Below the pieces are notes generated by a model that saw nothing but the letters and a program-made list of their open reading frames with translations, ran no database searches and had not been told where the DNA came from. The position numbers and the translations under genes are program-made. From Leptodactylus fallax (taxonomy: Eukaryota; Chordata; Amphibia; Anura; Leptodactylidae), in NCBI GenBank assembly GCA_947044405.1, contig CAMRHE010000036.1, forward strand, positions 1,116,001 to 1,180,000: 64,000 nt of DNA, written 5' to 3'. Positions within the stretch are counted from its first letter, which is position 1, and every line of letters begins with the position of its first letter. Positions 31,570 through 42,929 of this stretch are shown here, in pieces.

Positions 31570-32620
31570 AAAAAAGAAAAAGACATGGACCGCACATCCC
31601 AATATTATACATTAATCTTGTGCTTCTCAGCAAAATTTACAACACAGAACATGAGGTTCTTAGTATACATATTGATCAAGGTGTATAAGCCCACTAGCCA
31701 CTTCACGGTGACCTCTTTATAGTGGGTCCTTACACTACTGGGTGCGGCACCGAACAGCGACTGCCACCACCACGATACAGCGCCCACAGGGCGAGCGACC
31801 CTAGCCTGGCGGCAGGGGTGTTGCTGGGTTGCTGGGTCGTTCGCCCTGTGGGCGCTGTATTGTGGTGGTGGCGGTCGCTGTTCTGTGCCGCACCCAGTAG
31901 TGTAGGGACCCACTATAAAGAGGTCGCTGTGAAGTGGCTAGTGGGCTTATACACCTTGATCAATATGTATACTAAGAACCTCATGTTCTGTGTGTTGTAA
32001 ATTTTGCTGAGAAGCACAAGATCAATGTATAATATTGGGATGTGCGGTCCATGTCTTTCTTTTTTTTGTATATTTTATGTATAGCCTTGTTTTTCCTTAG
32101 TACCAGCACTCCTCCCATTTGGCCCAGGCGTTTTTAAATTAAGGGAGCCTTCTACTGACCCAGTCCTTTGACTGAGACCATATGGCAAGGTGAACTTTTT
32201 GAGACCTGTTCACACGTTGCAGTCCTTTGACTGACACCATATGGTAAGGTAAACTTTTTTGTGATCTGTTCACATGGTGCGGTGCTGTGTGATGTCTGTC
32301 ATTGCTGGGGTGCGGTGCCCATGGGGCGATGTGGCCCAGAGCCTGGGGACTTAGCCTGGTGGCAGGGGTGTTGCTGGGCTGCTGGGTCGCTCGCCCTGTG
32401 GGCGCTGTATCGTGGTGGTGGCAGTCGCTGTTCGGTGCCGCACCCAGTAGTGTAGGGACCCACTATAAAGAGGTCGCCATGAAGTTGCAAGTGGGCTTAT
32501 ACACCTTGATCAATATGTATACTAAGAACCTCATATTCTGTGTTGTAAATTTTGCTGAGAAGGACAAGATCAATGTATAATACTGGGATGTGCTGTCCAT
32601 GTCTTTTTCTTTTTTTTGTG
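31570..32620. repeat. Large inverted repeat followed by a direct third arm
   Basis: Arm 1 (31570-31801) and arm 2 (about 31834-32070) are inverse copies of about 230 bases separated by about 32 bases; arm 3 (about 32352-32620) repeats the spacer plus arm 2 in direct orientation. Shared landmarks: GACATGGACCGCACATCCCA, AAGGTGTATAAGCCCACTAG, CCCACTATAAAGAGGTCGC, ACTGGGTGCGGCAC. Identity looks above 90 percent by eye. No transposase, no recognisable family. The arm contains CTATAAAGAGG, which could act as a TATA-like element, but that is speculation. Confidence 0.8.
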
Positions 32621-33653
32621 TATTGTTAAAAATGTGTTTAGGTCTGACTGGTGGGAGCAGTAGAGCATGTCTGGGATTCCTATTGATCCTAATTCTGAAT
32701 ACAATAGGTGGTGGTGGCAAGTATTTTGGGTGCATGAACTGTGTTGGTGTGCGATTTATGTTCAGTTTGCAGCCTAAAAGAAGTGCAAGATTGAGTGAGT
32801 GGAGTGAATTGACCCCTGACAGCCGCACCGATGTCACGAGCGTGGCAAGCAGGATTTGGCTGATAACAGAGAGCAGTAGAACAGCTTCTTAAATCTTATA
32901 CAGTGTTGAGAGGCCCAGACACTGAAATGCCTGCACCAGCGCCAGCTGGAAGGCCAGATGGACTTTGCTGATTTTGAGTTCCAAGTTATGACCACCAGAA
33001 TCCATATTAGAAATAAATGCTCCACTAACTGAAACTAAACCACAGAACCCGCAATAAACTTACAGGGCAGATATGAAACAGGAGAATAACTGTCCAGGCA
33101 AATGGTCAGTACCAGGATGTAATGTTAGAAGTAGAATCAGAAGACAAAATGGATATAAAGCCAAGGTTCAGTTCCAAGGGGTCACGTTAGGCAGAATCAG
33201 GAGACAAACAAATAACCAGAAACAAGACAAGAGTCTGAATAAAGAAATCCAACACAAACACGGTCAGGATACAGAGCCAAACTAGAGAACTAAGTTAGCA
33301 GGCCTCTGAGTCTTGAGGTTTTTATAGGCTTCCTCAGCTACTACTTGGACAAGCCCAGGTACTTCTGATATTGCAGAAGCTTCTCAGGTCAGCATGGTAA
33401 CCTTAAAGGAATAGCAGCTGAATTGAGATTCCTAGAACAGTCGCATAGAAGGTATAAAACATTTGCATCAGTGAACAGTGCTCTGTGGGCCACAACCAAT
33501 AGCTGCAGAGCATTAATTGAGTTGGGCATGGTATGGGCAATGTCTGCTATTATCTATTAGTGGTCATTGCTTTTACTTTTGTTCATGTATTAAAATATTG
33601 ATAGATCTAAAATATCTAGTTTCACGGTTTTACTTTATTTAATTCGTTTATAA
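32621..33653. other. Unclassified interval
   Basis: Contains loosely repeated phrases such as AGAATCAGAAGACAAAATGG and AGAATCAGGAGACAAAC near 33130-33220, suggesting an old repeat of unknown class. No supported gene. Confidence 0.35.
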
Positions 33654-33655
33654 TA

Positions 33656-34632
33656 CACTCCTCAGAATTGAAATTGCAATATCAAAAAAGGAAAAGATTT
33701 GGAATTATGGAAATCACAGGATTGATAAACATGTTCATGATATGCAGATTATAAAAACGTGAAAACGAAATATTCAAAACGTCAAAATTTTTTGAATATC
33801 TACACCACACACAGAAATACACACCCTTGGCATGCTATCAATGAGGTTATTAATGGTTGACTGAGGAATGTTATTTCACTCTTCATGGTATTGCCCACAT
33901 GGTCTCCAGATCTCAGGCTATCATTACATCCAAGACAAAAGCAGGACTCATCGCTGAAGATGATAGAGCTCCAGTCCAGTCACCTATTGCAATCTTTCTG
34001 TGTACCATGATAGCCTTTGAGAGCAGTAGCATGGGGTCAATGGAACATCTGTAGTGGGAGGTCTGGTTTATAGCCCATTGATGTGTAAACGCCTTCTAAT
34101 GGTTTATGTCAACACTGTTTTCTACCCTAGGCTTGGGTTTTGAAGTCCAATTGTAATTACAGGACAGAATGGATCACTACGTTCATTCTTTCAATCAGAC
34201 GATCGGTTCGGCTCTCCAAGCACTTCCTGCTGTTATTCCAGTTTGTTGTTGTTTTCCCACTGAGATATGCAATTGAATAGTGTCGACATCTCAGCCTAGG
34301 TGCATAGCTATCTGTCAAAGTGATAAACCAAGGTTTCATTTCAAGCATTCTACCCCTCTCATTTTGTGACAAGTGGCTATAACTAGTACTTGGAAGAACA
34401 GAAAACATTGCACAATCATCCCACACACTTGATTTTTTTGAGGCTTTAAGTGGCTGAAAAAAAAAACTTTACTTTCAATTTGTTCTTTATGCCCCTCCCA
34501 CATGCTACAGATTGTCGCTAGGAGTTTGAAAATGTGATCATTTACAGATCTTAACAATGCCTCCCATTTCCTCGATTTGCATAACCTTATGGTTTGTCCG
34601 TCTTGGTGTTGCAATTTCAGTGTTAAGAAGTG
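33656..34632 (-). mobile_element. Decayed Tc1/mariner-type transposon
   Basis: TA at 33654-33655 and 34633-34634 flank ends CACTCCTCAGAATTGAAATT (left) and AATTTCAGTGTTAAGAAGTG (right, inverse). The inner arm reads GAAATTGCAATATCA against its counterpart GAAATTGCAACACCA. 977 bases, shorter than a full Tc1 element, with transposase relics on the minus strand. Confidence 0.75.
33860..34426 (-). pseudogene. Tc1-like transposase relic
   Basis: Minus strand, in several frames: an N-terminal HTH-like piece (QIAMHLG, TIQ, HISVGK and RTDRLIERMN) at 34160-34400, and a catalytic-domain start reading IIFSDESCFCLG near 33930-33975. Stops and frameshifts break it throughout, and the segments with the second Asp and the Glu are missing or unrecognisable. 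Confidence 0.6.
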
Positions 34633-34680
34633 TATAAAAACTGTTACATTTGTTAACTGAGACTTTATTCTACTATATCT

Positions 34681-34860
34681 CAGGCTACGTTCACATCTGC
34701 GCTGGATTTTTCTCCACAGTTTTCAGTTGTAACACAATGGGCACCCTACACACCCCATATATAACCATTATTTTAGCGGTCCGTCTCTCCGACGTTCCTT
34801 GTCCTCCAAAAAACCAGAACAGTGAACAGTGAAGAAGCGATGCCAGTGTGAACCTAGCGT
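34681..34860. mobile_element. Small inverted-repeat element
   Basis: Ends CAGGCTACGTTCACATCTGC and GCCAGTGTGAACCTAGCGT, i.e. a GGTTCACA-type inverted terminus common in amphibian miniature elements. 180 bases, non-coding. Sister types at 47402-47706 and 62055-62272 have different ends. Confidence 0.65.
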
Positions 34861-34882
34861 ATAAGTATTGCCTTTCATTTAA

Positions 34883-35884
34883 CTCCTTTGCGACTTCCAC
34901 CGTACTATTATAGCCGATGCCAGGTCTTTAATGTACAGCGGAGACCCAGAGCTAATGCCGGTGATCAGTGTCCACTCTGATCACGGGCATTACTACCGGT
35001 GAGCCAAACCCCAAAGTGAAAATTCCCCTACCCCCGGGGGCCAGTTCCCAACCACCCCATACCCTTACTTTTGCATTACGGATCCCACATGGCGAGATTG
35101 TGGGAGCCAACCTGTTCCTAAGGCAGCCTGGAGCCTACTGTAGGCTCCCAGGACTGCCATAGGAACATAACTATGAACAGCCTCAATAGTCTTGTAGCGA
35201 ATCTCCCATAGACTGCAACACAGATGTATAATATATAAAAAAAAAAAAAAAACAATAAAAAACTAAAAGTTCAAATCACTTCCCTTTCCCTAGAATACAT
35301 ATAAAACTGACAAAATACTGTGAAACACATACACAGGAGGTATCCCTGTGTCTGAAAACACCCGGTGTACAAACTTAGAAAAATATTTTTCCCATACGGT
35401 GAACGCAGTAGTAGGGAAAAATAGCGCTGAACCAACCTGGACCAGAAAAAAAAAACACATTGCCATACACGGAAATATAAAAAGTTACGGGTGTCAGAAT
35501 ATGGTGACTAAGAAAATATATATTTTTTGCAAAGTTTGGGATTTTTGTTAAGGGGTTAAAATAAAACTATATACATTTGGTATCCCTGGAATCATACCAA
35601 AACATAGAATACAAGTGGCATGTCATTTTGGTTGCACAGTGAACGCCATAAAAACAAAACCCGTAAGAAAGTTGCACAAATGCAATTTTTCTCCAATTCC
35701 ACCCCATTCTGAATTTTTTTCCAACTTCCCAGTACATTGTACAGAATAATAAATACGATTATGAAGAACAATTTGTCCCACAAACATTAAGCCCTCATAT
35801 GGCTTTGTGAATAAATAAAGCTTTGGGGTTTGGAAGGTGGGGAGTCAAAAACGAAAATCGAAAAATGCCACCATCAGGAAGGGG
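34883..35884. mobile_element. TTAA-flanked non-autonomous element (piggyBac-like)
   Basis: TTAA at 34879-34882 and 35885-35888. Left end CTCCTTTGCGACTTCCACCG, right end ACCATCAGGAAGGGG. It contains the family landmarks CGTACTATTATAG, TTTCCCTAGAATACATATA, CCCATACGGTGAACG, GGGTGTCAGAATATGGTGAC and CAGTACATTGTACAGAATAA in the same order as 37265-38544. No transposase. Confidence 0.82.
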
Positions 35885-36299
35885 TTAAAAAGACGCTAGC
35901 AAATGACTTACATAATTTACTTTGGCTGTGTAAATCACTATTTAATAGGCATTTTTTTCTATTGTGCAATGTAATTTACTGGGACAAAGTGACCAGTCAT
36001 ACAGCCCTGAGCAAACTGAGCATGCTATTTAACATGATTTTAGTTCTAAATCAACCACCTTGCAGCTTTCTGTGTATCTGAGATCAGCTTTAAAATCTAA
36101 ATTATAAAGCGAGTGTGTTTTCATTCTAAGTGTGGTTTTTTTTATAAGTAAGAGTTAAGATTAAACTAATTTAGATTCAGGGACTTTAGAAAACACACAA
36201 AAAAAAAAAAAAACATTTGAGCCTATACATTTTTGGTTTGAACTGTGCTTATTTTACTTGTATTTTTTTGTTTTGGTGCAATAATCCCCATTAGGTAAA

Positions 36300-37260
36300 A
36301 TGTGCTCCATGCTTAACAATGCGATCCAATGTACAACTTGCGATATGTATTCTCTGCTTGAGCAGCCGTTTGAGGGGGCATGCTACTGTGCAAGATGTAA
36401 GCACATTGCACATTTGGAAGCCCAGATCATGGATCTAGATGAGAAAATTACAAGACTGAGATCCATTGATAACTTGGAAAGGAGTTTGTTGCTCACAGAG
36501 CAGGAACTCACTGGAGTAATTGCAGAGGGGGATGGTAGCATGGAGGTGCAGGAACATGAGGCAGCTAGCTGGGTGACAGTTAGAAAGCAGCGGGGTAGAG
36601 GGAAGAGTGCCAGGGAGATTAGTCCTGAACTGGCACACCCCAACAATTTTGCTTAATTGGCAGATGAAGAGGATGTTAGTACAGGGGTAACACTGCTGCA
36701 GCAAGACACTTCCTCTGACAGCCAGGGGACTGTCTGCTCCAGTAAGAAGGAGGATAAGAGTGCAGAGAAGACTAGACAGGTGCTGGTAGTGGGGGATTCA
36801 ATTATTAGGGGAACAGACAGGGTAATCTGTCACAAAGACAATTAAATGTTGTGTTGCCTTCCTGGTGCTCGAGTTAGACATATCGTGGATAGGGTTGATA
36901 GATTAATAGGTGGGGCTGGTTTGGATCCAGCAGTCATGGTGCATGTTGGCACAAATTACAAAGTTAGAGGTAGGTGGAAGGTCCTTAAAAATTATTTCAA
37001 GTATCTAGGAAGCAAGCTGAAGGTAAAGACCACCAAGATGGTATTTTCACAAATACTACCTGTAGGCCACACATGAGAGGCAGTGGGAGATTAGGGAGAT
37101 AAATAAGTGGCTCAAGAGTTGGTGTAGGAAGGAGGGGTTCTTGGAGGACTGGGCCAACTTTGCTGTGGGTTACAGATTCTATGGTAAGGATGGGCTGCAT
37201 CTCAATGGAGAGGGTGTAGCTGTGCTGGGGAGAAGATGGATAGACGGTTGGAGGAATGTT
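36300..37260 (+). pseudogene. LINE ORF1 with zinc-knuckle, coiled-coil and SGNH-esterase-like domain
   Basis: Reads like ORF1 of a CR1-type LINE, an RNA-binding and lipase-like accessory protein. From ATG 36300: CTTCDMYSLLEQPF and CYCARCKHIAHLEAQ give a Cys4 cluster, followed by a heptad-like region (LDEKITRLRS onward). After in-frame TAA at 36654 and 36843 the same frame gives LVVGDSIIRGTD (Ser nucleophile block), CCLPGARVRHIVDRV, MVHVGTNYKV (GTN block) and FSQILPVG. After TGA 37074 a +1 frame continues INKWLKSWCRKEGF and YGKDGLHLNGEGVAVLG, carrying the DxxH block. Two nonsense codons and a frameshift make it dead. It is cut at 37260 by a TTAA element and resumes at 38549. Confidence 0.8.
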
Positions 37261-37264
37261 TTAA

Positions 37265-38544
37265 CCCCTTAACGACGCAGGGCGTAATAGTACGTCCTGA
37301 GTCGCATGACGATGTATGGAGAGCACTCAGGAGCTCCATACACCGCGGGTGCCAGCTGTATAATACAGCCAGGACCCGCAGCTAACAGCAGCGATCGGTG
37401 CCTGCACCGATCATGGCTGTTAACCCTTTAGATGCCGCGGTCAAACACGACCGCGGCGTCCTAAATTGCGGAGCCGACAAGGGCACCGCCATTTTTACCT
37501 CATCGCCGCCCTCCGGAACGTCATCGGAGGGCGGCGCTTGGTTGCCATGACAGCCGGGAGCCTATTGAAGGCTCCTAGGCCTGTCATTTCAGTATAGCTA
37601 TTACACGATGCCAGAGGCATCGTCTAATAGCAGTGAAGGCATTTTGCTATTCACTGCGATACAGTAGTATCGCAGTGAATAGTATGATCGATCAGACTCC
37701 CTAGGTTTCAAGGTCCCTAGGGAGTCTGATCATACAAGTAAAAGTATAAAAAAAAAAAAGTTTTTAAAAGTATGTAAAAATTAAAAAAAACACAAAAGTT
37801 CAAATCACCCCACTTTCCCTAGATCAGATATAAAAGTAAATAAACAAAAGTAAACATAAACACATTAGGTATCCCCGCGCTCCAAAATGCCCGAACTATT
37901 AAAATATTTAAATATTTATCCCATACGGTGAACGGCGTAGCGGGGAAAAAAAATCAAAATGGCCAAATAGCGTTTTTTTCAACACTTTGTCTCCTATAAA
38001 TAATTGAATAAAAAGTTATCAAACCATCAGATCTTTCCCCAAGTGGTATCAATAAAAACGTCATGTTGTCCCGCATAAAAAGATGCCTTACCCAGCTCCA
38101 TACATGTAAATATGAAAAAGTTACAGGTGACAATATGGCGATGCAAAATTTTTTTTTCTATTTAGCAAAGTTTTTAATTTTTTAAAAGGTATCAAAACAT
38201 TACAAATACTATATAAATTTGGTTTCGCCGTGTTCGTACTGACCCACAGAATACAGGTAACATGTCATTTTTACCACACAGTGAATGGTGTAAAAATTAA
38301 ACCCATATGAATTTGGCGCAAATGCAGTTTTTCTCCAATTGCACCTCATTATGAATTTTTTTTCCAGCTTCCCAGTACATTGCACAGAATATTGAATAGT
38401 GACATTACAAAGTACAATTTGTTTCGCAAACAATAAGCCATCATGTGACTCTGTGAACTGAAAAATGAAAAAGTTATGGCTCTTGGAATGTGGGGAGGGA
38501 AAAACGAAAATGCAAAAACAAAAAATGGCCCGGTCATTAAGGGG
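37265..38544. mobile_element. TTAA-flanked non-autonomous element (piggyBac-like), inserted in a LINE
   Basis: TTAA at 37261-37264 and 38545-38548; ends CCCCTTAACGACGCAGGGCG and GGCCCGGTCATTAAGGGG. 1280 bases with a GC-rich left third (CGTCATCGGAGGGCGGCG and several short hairpins such as GATCAGACTCCCTAGG against CCTAGGGAGTCTGATC) and an AT-rich remainder. No transposase. It is clearly younger than the LINE it splits. Confidence 0.88.
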
Positions 38545-38548
38545 TTAA

Positions 38549-38800
38549 ACTAGGGACTGGGAGGGAGGGTAATAAATGATGTAGAGGGCAAGATAGTGTA
38601 GACATGGAAATGGGGCTAAATAATGTAACTGGGGAAGGAGTGAGAATAGTCAGTAGGCAGAGGAAGAGTAGTGATAAAGATAAACACATAAAATGTATGT
38701 ATACTAACACCAGAAATACTTCTGCAAGCTGGCTGTATATGTGAAAACTCCAGTAGTGACCAATTAGTATTCTAACATAATAGGTCTGCTGGGAAGGAAG
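38549..38800 (+). pseudogene. Continuation of the split LINE, ORF1 end and ORF2 start
   Basis: Resumes the LINE sequence on the far side of the TTAA element. The frame around 38690-38750 reads KCMYTNTRNTSASW, matching the N-terminal YTNARS-type start of CR1/L2 ORF2 endonucleases. Homology then fades, so only the beginning of ORF2 survives. Inference from motif similarity. Confidence 0.5.
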
Positions 38801-39465
38801 ACACGAGTGACTAATGAAACCTCAGTCAATAAAAGATGCATTATTGACCATGAAGATGAACCAATAGCTTGACATGCTTTCAGCTTGATACTTACGCTGT
38901 TGCTCAGAAATGATTAAATGGTCTCTTTCGTTACACTTTTTTTTTTACCTATAGGTTTCCATAAAGAATATTCTAGTCATGGACATGTTTTGTGACTAAT
39001 GAAATTCAAATGCTGGGAATTCATGTAGGCCCCATATAATTAACAGAAAATAACCCCACTGAACATTCGTATTGTCATCTCCTAGCAGAATGTACTGTGT
39101 TGGTGGTACAGACCCAAGGCAATTCACATAGGAGACTACAGTGGAAAGCTCTGTGTGACTTTTGGATGCTTATCAAAAGCTAAACACTGGAGCATTGAGG
39201 TCTTACCAGCAATTGAAGAGTTAATTGCATCTTTCTACGGGAAGTCACAAAGACAGAAATGTCTCAGTCTGAGAGTTTTGTTGTTGCTTTTGACGCCAGT
39301 AGTAGTTAGAATTATGTGAAACATGTCACATCATGTCCATTTCACTTATAGGCAATGAGCTCTCCTGACATGTTTTAGTAAATACTTGTATTCCCTATCA
39401 TGTAATAGTTCTGGAGCATCTTTTCATACAGTAGAACCATTTGTCATGCCATTTCTCTGTATTTC
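38801..39465. other. Gene-free interval
   Basis: No recognised repeat ends or supported coding sequence. Confidence 0.4.
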
Positions 39466-39473
39466 CTTCTACA

Positions 39474-39650
39474 CAGGGGAGTAGGTTTAGTGGGTTTAGA
39501 GGTAGCAATCTACCTGGGCCCTAGAGCCTGAGAGACCCCCAGAGGTCTTTCTACAACAAGAAGACACCAGGACTATATTTTTCACATGGTAAGTAGGGAC
39601 CCCATTGCATGTTTTGCAATGGGGCCCAGGAGCTTTAAGTTAAGCTTCTG
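39474..39650. mobile_element. hAT miniature element with exact 8-bp duplication
   Basis: Target duplication CTTCTACA at 39466-39473 and 39651-39658. Left end CAGGGGAGTAGGTTTAG, right end TTTAAGTTAAGCTTCTG; the interior has GGGCCCTAGAG and GGGGCCCAGG. 177 bases, non-coding, same broad family as 42692-42921. Confidence 0.8.
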
Positions 39651-39656
39651 CTTCTA

Positions 39657-39803
39657 CAGATCTGTGAATAAATTGACAACAGAGTGTTACCAGTTGAGGG
39701 GGGGAGGTGTCTGATTTTTTCAGCACTTATTGGACAGTGTGAGACAGCAGGGCACTCCCCCACCTGGTAACACCCAGTTGTCAATTTATTCATGAATTTC
39801 TAG
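39657..39803. mobile_element. Hairpin miniature element
   Basis: GAATAAATTGACAACAGAGT and GTTACCAGTTGAGGGGGG on the left mirror CCCCCACCTGGTAACACCC and AGTTGTCAATTTATTC on the right. About 147 bases, directly abutting the preceding hAT element. Target duplication not resolved. Confidence 0.7.
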
Positions 39804-40427
39804 GTATAAGAACAGGAGAACAGTACAATGTAGAGTTCTATGGAATATGCTTCAGAATTCTTATTTTATGGGATTCCTCTTTAGAACATCCAACAAATTC
39901 TAGTTTAATTTCTTTATTCATAGATATTGTGAAGAGACCGATGAGCTTTAAATCAGCCATAAACATCAAATAACTCCTGAGTATTTTGCTGACAAGTAAT
40001 TCTTCCAAGTCCACCACAAATATACACTTTTGGTTCAGCCAAGCATGCATATTTATTTCAATGGGGGAAAGAAGAGTAAGCCAGAACGCTGTCTCCTGCA
40101 AAAACATAGGAGAAGGTCTGTTTTGATCCAGCTCCAGATGTCAGGAGCTTGCTAGAAGGACCGCATGCAAATAAAATCACTGGCTAAAAATAGGTGGATT
40201 TGATTGATTTTTATTTCATACGTATGGGCATCTTTAGCGTGTTTTTATGCATGTGCTTATCTGAGTTTACATTATAAATTATGGGAAAAGTCCAATGTTA
40301 TATATATCATTGTCTTGGCTTTACTAGCTGCACTTTATATCACAAATACACATTTAGATATAGTGCTAGAGGTGGCACTAAATCAACTACTTTCTTCCTT
40401 CTAGAGGAGAGTTAATTTACTATTACA

Positions 40428-40572
40428 CAGTTGTAACTTGATGTTCCTGCGCCCCAATGCAAAATCTATAACAGGACCCCCCACCAACCATGGTGTTTCT
40501 TATTCTGGTCCTCTCAGGTACCTGGGCCCTGATGTGACTTCTTCCTCTGCACCTCCCATAGCTACACCCCAA
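40428..40572. mobile_element. Degenerate hAT miniature element
   Basis: CAGTTGTAACTTGATGTTCC with GCGCCCCAATGCAAAATCT on the left and CCCATAGCTACACCCC on the right resemble the element at 59112-59255 (CCCCAATGCAAAGTCT). No target duplication survives. Confidence 0.5.
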
Positions 40573-41252
40573 ATGTAAAGCTTTATTAAGAAAATGCTTT
40601 ATGCAACCAGTTAGTAAATGAATACCAGCGATTCAATGTTCACTATAAATATTAAGCTTATACCATGAGTAATAGAGTCATGAAAATATATGGACTATAC
40701 AAATAATTGTCTTTAAATGCTTTGTTATAAACCAGACATGTAGAGTGTTTCATAAGAGGAATGTTTTTTTTCATAGGTCATGTTCCATCAAGCCTGTAAT
40801 GAACAATGCTAGCATTCAGGAAGGTCATAATGTAAATAGAGGAGAGCCATAAATGCATATACCAGCCGAAAAGTCTGAAATGAATATGAAAGACATGGCA
40901 TTCAGCTTATCAACAGTGTCATGTATTTAGACCCACTCAACACCTTGGTGGAAAAACACTATGTAATATAAAGAACTGGAGCGTGCCACAAATAGTAGTT
41001 ATTCAGTAGTTATTCACACTGTGATCATGTTATATTGCATTATGAAAAATGTAAAAACTAGTCATCCTAAGCATTTTGTTATAGCTGAAAACCAAGTTTA
41101 CAGTAATTTGCATATAGTGACCATAACTATAATGATGACCTTCATTATAAGCAATATAAATGAACAGTAAAAAAAAATGAGTTGAATATTTGCAAATACA
41201 TTACGTTGGATCATCAATTTTTTTTTATAGTTTTAAAGTCTGTATCCATTTT
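40573..41252. other. Gene-free interval
   Basis: AT-rich, no recognised repeat or gene. Confidence 0.4.
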
Positions 41253-41391
41253 GTGTGCTCCACTGCAAATTGTGTAACTGTGTCTCCACCTACAATGTGC
41301 CTTTTATTATAATGAGCCTACTTATGGACCCTTGGACCCTGTTTGAAACCATGGACCAGATGCAGCTACACCCCCAATAGTTATGTTCCTG
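41253..41391. mobile_element. Degenerate hAT miniature element
   Basis: Right end GCTACACCCCCAATAGTTAT and GTTCCTG is of the same hAT terminal type; the left end CTCCACTGCAAATTGTGTAA is eroded. Non-coding. Confidence 0.4.
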
Positions 41392-41578
41392 TGTCCACTT
41401 TTACAGATTATTATTGACATAATCAATGTAACAAGCAGTGTTCTAGAATGCATGTTCTCTAATGGGACTTGTGGATATCACTTAATCACATCTTAACAGA
41501 TATCAACTTCTGCTGTAGTATAAATGTTGGTGCAAAACCTTCAATGAAGTATTATAGGAAACAATTTTTATATTTTAA

Positions 41579-42228
41579 AGAATTTTTTTTCTGGGAACGT
41601 AACCAAATTTAAATCTGTAAACAATTAAAAGTTAAACATATTTGCAAACATAAGTATTTAAAAAATTTACAGAGTTTTTTAAGATTTTCTCTAATGATTT
41701 TAGTGGTGGCAGTTTGTTGTCTGAATTGGTTGGCAATGTATACGACCATGAATGAGGAACTTTCTATGGTGCGGCACTTGTCAGAGAGTGAGCCATGATT
41801 TCCTTATGGTGGACAGAGAATCAAGTAGTGAGAGTGCATGCATGAAAAGATAACCCAGCCACAATAAGGAAATTAGAAAAGGTTTTTGCATTGTGTAGCA
41901 ATAAATGATATATATTTTCTATACTTCTGTGTGGCTATATTTTGGTGGGGAATATATGTTTTCAGGATACATGTAGGTTGTTATTGCTTTAGTGGGTATG
42001 ACATGGTATATTTTACACTGGAAATTTGTAGGTTCAACAATAAGGAAATCAGACTAGGATTCTGACAAATGCCAAACTTCAGAAATCTCCTGCATTCATG
42101 GTTGTATCCATTGGTAACTGATCAAGACAACAGACTGTCACACATTTTAATTATTTATATTTGCAAAAATGTTTAATTTTGAATTGACTACAAATTAAAA
42201 TATAGTTATGTTCACGGGAAACTCCTGT
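41579..42228. mobile_element. Decayed TTAA element, relative of 2827-3323, with an internal insertion
   Basis: TTAA at 41575-41578 and 42229-42232. Landmarks shared in order with 2827-3323: TTTGCAAACATAAGTA, AAGATTTTCTCTAA, GGCAGTTTGTTGTCTGAATT, ATGGTTGTATCC, AACTGATCAAGACAACAG, TTATATTTGCAAAAATGTTT. About 175 extra bases (near 41885-42060) are bounded by two copies of CAATAAGGAAAT, so something inserted there with a duplicated target. Confidence 0.7.
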
Positions 42229-42691
42229 TTAATTTTTTAGCATTCAATCCTTTATCACAAATCCAACCATGAATATAGAATGTATGAATAACTGTGGCAC
42301 TCAAGCCTTAGTTTGTTGTCCTTGATGTTAGTAATATTACAAAAGACTGTATTGATTTCAAAGAAAGACACTGGTGTGTTTGTTAGTAAATTACCTGTTT
42401 TATGAGGATAATATGTATTATCTTCCAAAGAAAACTTTAGTGGTTCCAGAAAACACAGCATAAACATGGCAGCAAACATGTATAAACAGAAAACAAAGCT
42501 CACATTAAGGAACCTTACACTGTGTCCTTTAAGAGTCTACTATTCATTGGTCTAGCGTATATTCACTTGTGAGCATTTAACAAGAGTTGTAGTTTTAGTC
42601 TACAACTTCCACTGTACATATGGTGTAATCTTTAAGTTCCCTTTACTTACTGTAGTCTAGTTCACTTGTCTATGCATATGTAGGTTGTTGG

Positions 42692-42921
42692 CAGGGGCAT
42701 AACTACCATGGTAGCAGCGGTAGCAGCTGCCACAAGGCCCGGGACATTACGGGGCCCCCCGGGCCCCGATGCGTTTTTTTGGGTTTTTTAATAGTCCGTT
42801 ACCTGCTGGAGTAACCCCTGCAGGTAACGGGCCCTATATACTTACCGTTCCCCGAGGTCCCGGGGGGGGCCCCATGTCAAATGTTTGCCTTGGGGCCCAG
42901 CCATTCCTAGTTACGCCACTG
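42692..42921. mobile_element. hAT miniature element, complete
   Basis: Perfect 8-bp target duplication GTTGTTGG at 42684-42691 and 42922-42929. Ends CAGGGGCATAACTACC and CTAGTTACGCCACTG. 230 bases with GGGCCCGGGAC-type GC-rich core and a central palindrome near 42800-42830 (CCGTTACCTGC against GCAGGTAACGG). Same end type as 21527-22429, so the two were probably moved by one transposase. Confidence 0.9.
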
Positions 42922-42929
42922 GTTGTTGG

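Noticed and set aside
32850..33480. Suspected LTR retrotransposon internal region
   Set aside because: Only loose repeated phrases are present; no LTR borders, primer site or pol motifs could be found.
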